This document shows, piece after piece, positions 58,700 through 64,000 of a stretch of DNA of 64,000 nt. The DNA comes from Talpa occidentalis (Eukaryota; Chordata; Mammalia; Eulipotyphla; Talpidae). The notes under the pieces are model-generated. The model did not search any database. It was not told where the DNA came from and saw only the letters and a program-made list of their open reading frames with translations. The stretch is from NCBI RefSeq assembly GCF_014898055.3, contig NW_023602073.1:83804678-83868677 (forward strand), given 5' to 3'. The translations under genes were made by a program, and so were the position numbers. Every line of letters starts with the position of its first letter. Within the stretch, counting starts at the first letter, position 1.

Positions 58700-60091
58700 A
58701 TATTTTCTCATTTCTTGAAGAGAGTGCAAAGGTCTCTGCATAACATGACACTGAGCTTTTCTTGAGAATTACCTTCATTTCCCCTACTAGTTACCAAGAA
58801 AAAAGTCACACAATATTCAAATATGGGTAAATGATGCTAAGCCTGCTAGTAAAAGAGAGAGATTATATCCTCAATAAACTTCAAAACTAAGGCAGCAGAT
58901 ACTAACTGAAATAGCATATTTTGGATTGATTTTAAGCATCCTAGATGAAAAGAGACAAAACAAAAAGTTGGATGAGTGTTTGCTAATGTAGAAAAATTCC
59001 CTTTACACAGATTTAGAACTATAACAAAGACCTCAGAGATGGGTGCTAACATTGCTGCTAGTATGGAAATCTTCCATGCTTGGAGAAAACAAGGACCTAT
59101 GCTGACTAGAGTAGAAATACCAGAAATGCCACTGAAAATGTTAGTCTAAAGACTCATTGAAGTGAATATGCTAGAGGAGAAAGAGCTGGTATCCGCTAAG
59201 AACTTGCAAGTTGACTACATAATGCAGGAGGGCCAGATGATCTTCTGTTTTCCTAATAATCAAAATGTTGGTGAGGTGGCGCAGGCATCATGGTGAATCA
59301 GGGATGGCTCTTTTCTATAGGTCAGGTCTGACAGTAGGAAATGCTATTAAAGAACTGGGCTTCTGAATGACAATGGGAATGATAAGATCCTAACTACTGG
59401 AGTTCAGGTGATGACTTCACTTTCAAAAGCAAGGTTAGCATAATTATTGTAATGAGCAGCAAGGACAGCATGGTACCCAAAAGAGTCTGACTTACATAAA
59501 GCTAAGGGGATGTTTAATATAATTATTCCAGAAACGAGTTAGATGGGAATCTAACAAAGGTTTGGTTTATTAGTAGAGCCAAAGAAAGCAAGGAAGTATG
59601 TTTAAGAAAAGCACAGTTGCCACCCCAATTAAATAAAACCTTTTGACCAGTTTCTGGACTTGAAATTATAACTGAAAGGAGGGTGGATTTCTAGAAGAAA
59701 TGAACCTTCAATTCCATGGCAATTTTTATAGCAATTATTCCTGCTTTTCTTCTCCCCCAAAGACCTACTACCATTTATTCAAGTTACAACATGCTGACTA
59801 AAAGATGTTGTTAGTTACTCAAAGGTATGTTGAATGCTGATTTTTGAGTTGACAGTTATTGTTAGAGACCCACCCAAATTTTGTCATCCCTCTAGAGTAG
59901 AAGCTTCATAGACAATAAGTAATAAATGAACTCTTGGCTCATGTAGTGTTATCCACTCCCCCACCAGTGATCATCTCCTCAGTTCTTCTACATATAATGG
60001 AATGAACAATTTTTTTTAGTTGACAGAAAGCTGCAATGGTTCCTTGACCTGTGAAGTAAGAACTATCACAGGAGCCAAGTAGAAACTTATA

Positions 60092-60125
60092 ACCACCACC
60101 ACCATCATCACCACTACCATACCAC
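60092..60125 (+). repeat. Trinucleotide-rich (ACC/ATC) tract
   Basis: AACCACCACCACCATCATCA continuing CCACTACC, an imperfect three-base repeat in the ERV-L region. Confidence 0.85.
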
Positions 60126-60415
60126 TCCACATCCAAGTCAAAACTGAAAATCAAAAACAATCCTGAGGAAATAGCAGGGATTGGTGCCACTCTAGGGACC
60201 TGAAAATACAAAGTAGAGGGAGTTATCATCATATCTTTATTTAATTCACCATCTGGCTTCTGTATAAAACCATACAGATTCTGAAAGTAAGAGTGAACTG
60301 CCACAAAATTAACCCAGTAAACAGTAGTCCCATTAAACAATGACTATGCCAGTTATGACATAATTTCTAGAACATATTAACACAACTTCAGTTTTAAATC
60401 TGGCTGCTGGGTTAG

Positions 60416-60597
60416 CACAGTGGTTGTCAACTGGAGGTTTTATTGTTTTATTATCATGAGAGGTATGGGCTATAGACAACTAGTAGGTAGAAGTCAGAGA
60501 AGCAGTTTACACATCATATAATGCACAGAGCATGAGTCCACAACAAAAAATTTCTGTTCCAAAATGTCAGTAGTGCTGGTATTGAGAAACTCTGATC
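60416..60597 (+). mobile_element. MER20-like hAT relic inside ERV-L
   Basis: CACAGTGGTTGTCAACTGGA at the left, CCAAAATGTCAGTAGTGCTG near the right, and TATTGAGAAACTCTG at the end. These are the same landmarks as the MER20 at 45304. The 8-bp hAT duplication is not clear. Confidence 0.7.
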
Positions 60598-60781
60598 TAG
60601 TGAATGCATTGTCCCCCATCTCTATTAGTAACAATTCACATTTACATGGGATGAAAAAGAACAAACATCTACAGTTCTGCCCTAAGGCTGTATTAGTTCC
60701 CCCATCCATTGTTATAATATAGTCCAATGTCACTAATACTATCTAGACCTTCCATTGAATGTCATGCCCTTCTATCCTATT

Positions 60782-61062
60782 TTTTTTTTCAAAAGATTTA
60801 TTTATTTATTTATACATACATGCACTGGGTACAGTCAGAAGCGCGCGGGAGGGTGAGAGAATTCACCAGAGCCAGAGCGGGGAGCAGAGCAGGCAGAAGG
60901 ACCAAAGTACACTGCTGAGGGGAGCAGCGGGTGGCAGGAGAGGTCTGTGCGCCATGTGGGACCCTCTGGTGGCCGGGGAGCAGCCGGGGATTGAACCGGC
61001 GCTACAGAGGCTGCAGGCAGCTTCGCAACCCAGCGCTCAACCGCTGCGCCACCGGGGAGGCC
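60782..61062 (-). mobile_element. tRNA-headed SINE, younger type, at the RT active site
   Basis: Young copy with high CpG: CACTGGGTACAGTCAGAAGC at the left, CCACCGGGGAGGCC at the right. TSD CCCTTCTATCCTATT is exact at 60767-60781 and 61063-61077. The duplicated bases include the first codons of the ERV-L Y-x-D-D box. Confidence 0.93.
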
Positions 61063-61489
61063 CCCTTCTATCCTATTGATGACTCCATGTTAATCATATC
61101 AGAACTGGTAGATACATTTAAGACTTTGGTAAGACTATATGTTCCATAAGGCTGAAGATAAAGTCTTCAAAGTGTCTGAGGTACCTGATATTAGTGGAAT
61201 TTATAGCCTCCATGGTCTAGGGAATGCAAAGATAGCCCCCTATAAATTAAGAAACATAGGAAGGAGCATATTTATCACTTAGAAATAATATGTAGACACG
61301 TTGATTGAGTGATAAGGAAGGCTGACATGTTTGAGTGTGCCTAAACTAGGAAAAAAAACTTATCTAGGCATTAATTGCTGCAGTCTAAGAATTCTTACTA
61401 CTTGGACCATGTGGCTGAGCAGACCTAATGGTATTAGATGTAACTATATTGGAAAGAAGTGCAATGTGGATTATATAACTAGCTTCAGA

Positions 61490-61720
61490 TGGTAGAATCA
61501 CAATATAGACCCCTAGCATTTTTGAACAAGTCATACCATATCCAGCAGATTGATTTTAATTATAAAGAAAACCACTCTTAGCATGATGTTACATTCTGAT
61601 AGCAATAGCATACTTGACCATGGAATAAGTGACCATGAAGTTATAACTGCTCATCATGAGTTGGGTCTGTAAAGTTGAGTGGCTCTACCAGTAATCATTC
61701 ATAGTGCATATTTCCATATC
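61490..61720 (+). pseudogene. ERV-L RNase H-region remnant
   Basis: ATAGACCCCTAGCATTTTTG, CCACTCTTAGCATGATGTTA, CTTGACCATGGAATAAGTGA and GCTCATCATGAGTTGGGTCT match the ERV-L pol stretch after RT in order. The frame is lost. Confidence 0.65.
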
Positions 61721-62204
61721 TAGTATCAAATATAAACAAGAGTGTATACAGTATGAAATACTTTGTATCAATATTGATAAATATTAAAGACAATTTTCAA
61801 AAAGACAAAATGACTCAGCTAGTTGTCATTATACATTCTCTGTCACATCTACCCTCTCCCAGTGTTGGAATAAGGGGAACATGAAGAGAGTAGTAGCCTG
61901 GTACAATAATAGAGGCCAGTCAGTTCTATGGACTCTCACACAGCCATTGCTGATGCCCCGTGTTCAGTGAGCCAGCAATACTGACCATCACAGACTACTG
62001 ACCTGGCATCATTCTTTGATGACATCAACTAGTCACTTGTTGGAAAGTTAATTTCATTGAATGTCTTCTATTCTACAGACAGCAATTTGTCTTGACTAAA
62101 ATTGATGAATATATTAGATGTATATTTGACATTCTGCCTTTGAGACTCAGACAGCACCAAACATACGAAATGTTTAATAAAACAATATGTGAACTGCTCA
62201 ATAT
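61721..62204 (+). other. ERV-L pol, unresolved stretch
   Basis: Lies between the RNase H region and the integrase core, so it should hold the integrase N-terminal part. I cannot place individual motifs with confidence. Confidence 0.4.
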
Positions 62205-62440
62205 TGTATGTGACCACAGGATTCATTTTCTAGTAAAGGAGAATGGCTATAACAAATAACCATGAGGTCTACTGGCTCTGTCATATATAGCACCATGAAG
62301 AAGCTTCTAGAATACTGGAGTAATAACTTTGAATTTGTGGCTGAAATTCCAACTTGGTGAACAAAGTCTACAAAAAATGGGCTCTATCCTAGTTGGAGAA
62401 CATATTCTAAATCATTAATAGTTGAAGTTTCTGTGTCCCC
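62205..62440 (+). pseudogene. ERV-L integrase core remnant
   Basis: GGATTCATTTTCTAGTAAAG, GGTCTACTGGCTCTGTCATA, AGCACCATGAAGAAGCTTCT and GGGCTCTATCCTAG follow the ERV-L integrase core. The H-x-x-E-A-like motif near 62292 corresponds to the last acidic catalytic region. Frameshifted. Confidence 0.65.
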
Positions 62441-62950
62441 AATCGGTAGAATACATGGATCTGGGATCCAAGGAATGGAACTCTCAGTGGCCCATTAGTC
62501 ATTACTCTCTGTAGTCCATTTGGGTAATCTGTATTACCTAATCCTATAGTTATGGGTACTGCTGGGCAGAAGTTGTGATATTCAGAGTAGGAATATTTCT
62601 CCCACAGGACATAGTAAAGATCAATTTCAACTTCAAGCTGTGATTGTTACTGTATAACTTTAGTTTACTTGTGCCAAAATAACAGCAGTCAAGGAAAGGA
62701 GTGACCATCATATTGGGTGTAATAGACCTTGATAGTTAGGATGGAATAACACTAGAAGGAATTGTATGTTTGACACTCAGGTAATTCACTGAAATAGCTC
62801 TTTGCAGTTCCCTATTCAGTTTTGGTACCAAATGGAAAAATGAAGTGACAAGAACGTAGGAGCTTGGTGGACTCAGGCCAGGGATGCAGTCTGGATCACA
62901 CTACCAGGTAAACTATGTAGATCATTAGCAGTAATAATTCAAAGTTAAAC
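62441..62950 (+). pseudogene. ERV-L dUTPase remnant
   Basis: After the integrase come CCCCAATCGGTAGAATACAT, GGATCTGGGATCCAAGGAAT, GTCATTACTCTCTG, TATGGGTACTGCTGGGCAGA, TTTACTTGTGCCAAAATAAC, AGGAAAGGAGTGACCATCAT and TCACACTACCAGGTAAACTA. ERV-L elements characteristically carry a dUTPase domain downstream of integrase. It would hydrolyse dUTP to keep uracil out of DNA. The frame here is broken. Confidence 0.65.
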
Positions 62951-63178
62951 AGAACACAGAATGTGTAGTAAAGAAGGGAGATGATGAATATCACTTGTAA
63001 CACTGAGGCAAGCTTTAGTGACAGGGACTTTATTTGTTCTATTAACTTTTTTTAGGGGGGGGGATAAGTTTTTACAAGAAGAAAATAATCAGAATTCTGG
63101 AAGACCTGTTTTCAGAATAAGTAAGCATAATATATAAAACAATGGATTTGAGTACTGCAAGAGATAGACAGTAGTGGA

Positions 63179-63539
63179 TGTTGGAGTAATGTTTTACATT
63201 CCTTTAGGGAAGGAGGAATTCATTTCCCTAGTTTCTAGGATTGTTAGCTGTTGAGGCTTTATAATTGCTCCTTTATGACAATTACCTTTGGCCTCACTTA
63301 AGATTATGCCCTCTAGAGCCATCCTATATCCAATCACTCATCAATGCAGACACGTTCCTCTTGCCTTGATTTGAGACATCTCTGAATGACCAATCCAACT
63401 TTGCCACTGTATCACTGTTCACATTCTCCCACTGCCAAGTTTTGCTTTCTTTGATCCCTCATAGATATTACAGAAAGCAGTCCCCAATAAATACTCTGCA
63501 CAAATCTCAGAGTTTCATAGGGAACCTGACTCGTGGACA
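63179..63539 (+). repeat. ERV-L 3' LTR (approximate)
   Basis: Contains TTGCCTTGATTTGAGACATC, TTGCTTTCTTTGATCCCTCA, a CAATAAATACTCTGC poly(A) signal, and an end at GACTCGTGGACA. The terminal CA is at 63538-63539. Matches the block order of 57357-57740. Confidence 0.65.
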
Positions 63540-63685
63540 TCATTAATTTCACAGAACTTACAATTGCCTTTAATAATAAGTGGGTATGGATAATAAACAT
63601 GTAAACAATAAAATAATTTCAAATAAAATAATAAACAGAGTGCTAAAATAGCATAGTTTATTGTACATGGAAAATATTTAATATG

Positions 63686-63960
63686 GGCCTCCCTGGTGGT
63701 GCAAGGGGTTAAGCACCACCCTATGAAGCAACCCAAAGCCTCTGCAGCATGAGTTTGATCCCTGGCTGGCCAGAGAGAAACCCACATGACGAAGGAGACC
63801 TCTCCTGTCTCACCTGCTGCTCCCCTCAGCAGTGTATTTCAGCCAGTCTGCCTGTTCTGTTCCCCACTCTGTCTCTGGTGAATCCTCTCACCCCCCACAT
63901 CTCTGACCTGTGCCCCAGCTCTTGTACGCATAAATAAAAAAATAAAATTTATAAAAAAAT
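63686..63960 (+). mobile_element. tRNA-headed SINE, older type
   Basis: Complete sense copy. Head GGGCCTCCCTGGTGGTGCAA with GGGGTTAAGCACC, decayed B box GTTTGATCCC, body CAGCAGTGTATTTCAGCCAG and CTCTGTCTCTGGTGAATCCT, tail CTTGTACGCATAAATAAA. TSD TATTTAATATG at 63675-63685 and 63961-63971. Confidence 0.92.
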
Positions 63961-64000
63961 TATTTAATATGAAGAAGTAAATTTCTGAAATAAAACCCAA

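Larger units (their letters stand above)
60170..61330 (+). pseudogene. ERV-L reverse transcriptase remnant, split by two insertions
   Basis: The first part (60170-60415) reads as RT motifs before the active site: GGAGTTATCATCATATC, then CAATTCACC(A)TCTGGCTTCTG, and TAACCCAGTAAACAGTAGTC. A MER20 follows, then more RT-like sequence to 60781, then a SINE. Directly after the SINE, TCCTATTGATGACTCCATG is the decayed catalytic Y-x-D-D box. Sequence continues as AAGACTTTGGTAAGACTATA and TGGTCTAGGGAATGC. In an active element this enzyme copies viral RNA to DNA; here it is destroyed. Confidence 0.7.
57357..63539 (+). mobile_element. Degenerate ERV-L (class III) provirus
   Basis: Two related LTRs in the same orientation (about 57357-57740 and 63179-63539) enclose ERV-L internal sequence in coding order: possible gag (58.8-59.9 kb), RT (60.2-61.3 kb), RNase H region (61.5-61.7 kb), integrase (62.2-62.45 kb) and dUTPase (62.45-62.95 kb). 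No env is seen, as usual for ERV-L. All frames are destroyed. Later insertions are SINEs at 58406 and 60782 and a MER20 at 60416. Without them the unit is about 5.4 kb, close to the family's usual size. A 5-bp TSD was not found, so the outer limits are estimates. Confidence 0.75.

Noticed and set aside
59939..60340. 133-codon minus-strand frame
   Set aside because: Opposite strand of ERV-L RT/pol sequence that reads correctly on the plus strand; the glycine run comes from the ACC-rich simple repeat.
5089..63971. CRISPR-like array from regularly repeated SINE words
   Set aside because: Copies are scattered, in both orientations, with target duplications; no short direct-repeat/spacer structure exists.

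Overview
The window looks like gene-poor, AT-rich nuclear DNA of a placental mammal. LINE-1 (L1) copies of several ages, MIR and L2 relics, hAT-type MER20 fossils, an MLT1/MaLR-type LTR, ERV-L pol remnants and a full-length U1 snRNA retrocopy all support this. At least 16 copies of one lineage-specific tRNA-headed SINE are present. Its head (GGGCCTCCCYGGTGGYGCAG) resembles heads found in laurasiatherian mammals, but I cannot name the species. I see no convincing host protein-coding exon. The longer open frames belong to L1 ORF2, ERV-L pol, SINE bodies or their antisense strands.

Layout. 0-5 kb: decayed L1 pieces, a GC-rich two-copy tandem repeat and a 1,045-bp solo LTR with a perfect 6-bp target-site duplication (TSD). 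5-9 kb: two SINEs, then three LTR-like segments; the one on the minus strand resembles the SINE body. 9-16 kb: a local duplication, a short L1 tail and a 4.2-kb L1 that keeps its 5' UTR but lacks ORF1 and the start of ORF2. 16-34 kb: mostly old unique sequence with a hAT relic, MIRs, L2, SINEs, a 5'-truncated L1 and the U1 retrocopy. 34-41 kb: an old L1 ORF2 carrying a SINE, and a twin-primed L1 with a SINE in its target duplication. 41-54 kb: an MLT1-type LTR, a fold-back repeat, an intact-looking SINE, MER20 and long unique stretches. 54-64 kb: an inverted ERV-L integrase fragment, then a degenerate ERV-L provirus (LTR, RT, RNase H region, integrase, dUTPase, LTR) broken by two SINEs and a MER20; then a last SINE.

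How the parts relate. L1 endonuclease and reverse transcriptase very probably mobilised the SINEs and the U1 copy, because these carry A-rich tails and target-site duplications of about 11-17 bp. The SINEs fall into an older type (ACTGGGGTACAGGCC near the 3' end in antisense view) and a younger CpG-rich type (CACTGGGTACAGTCAGAAG). Family names rest on recalled consensus sequences, not on a database search. Boundaries without a stated target-site duplication are approximate.
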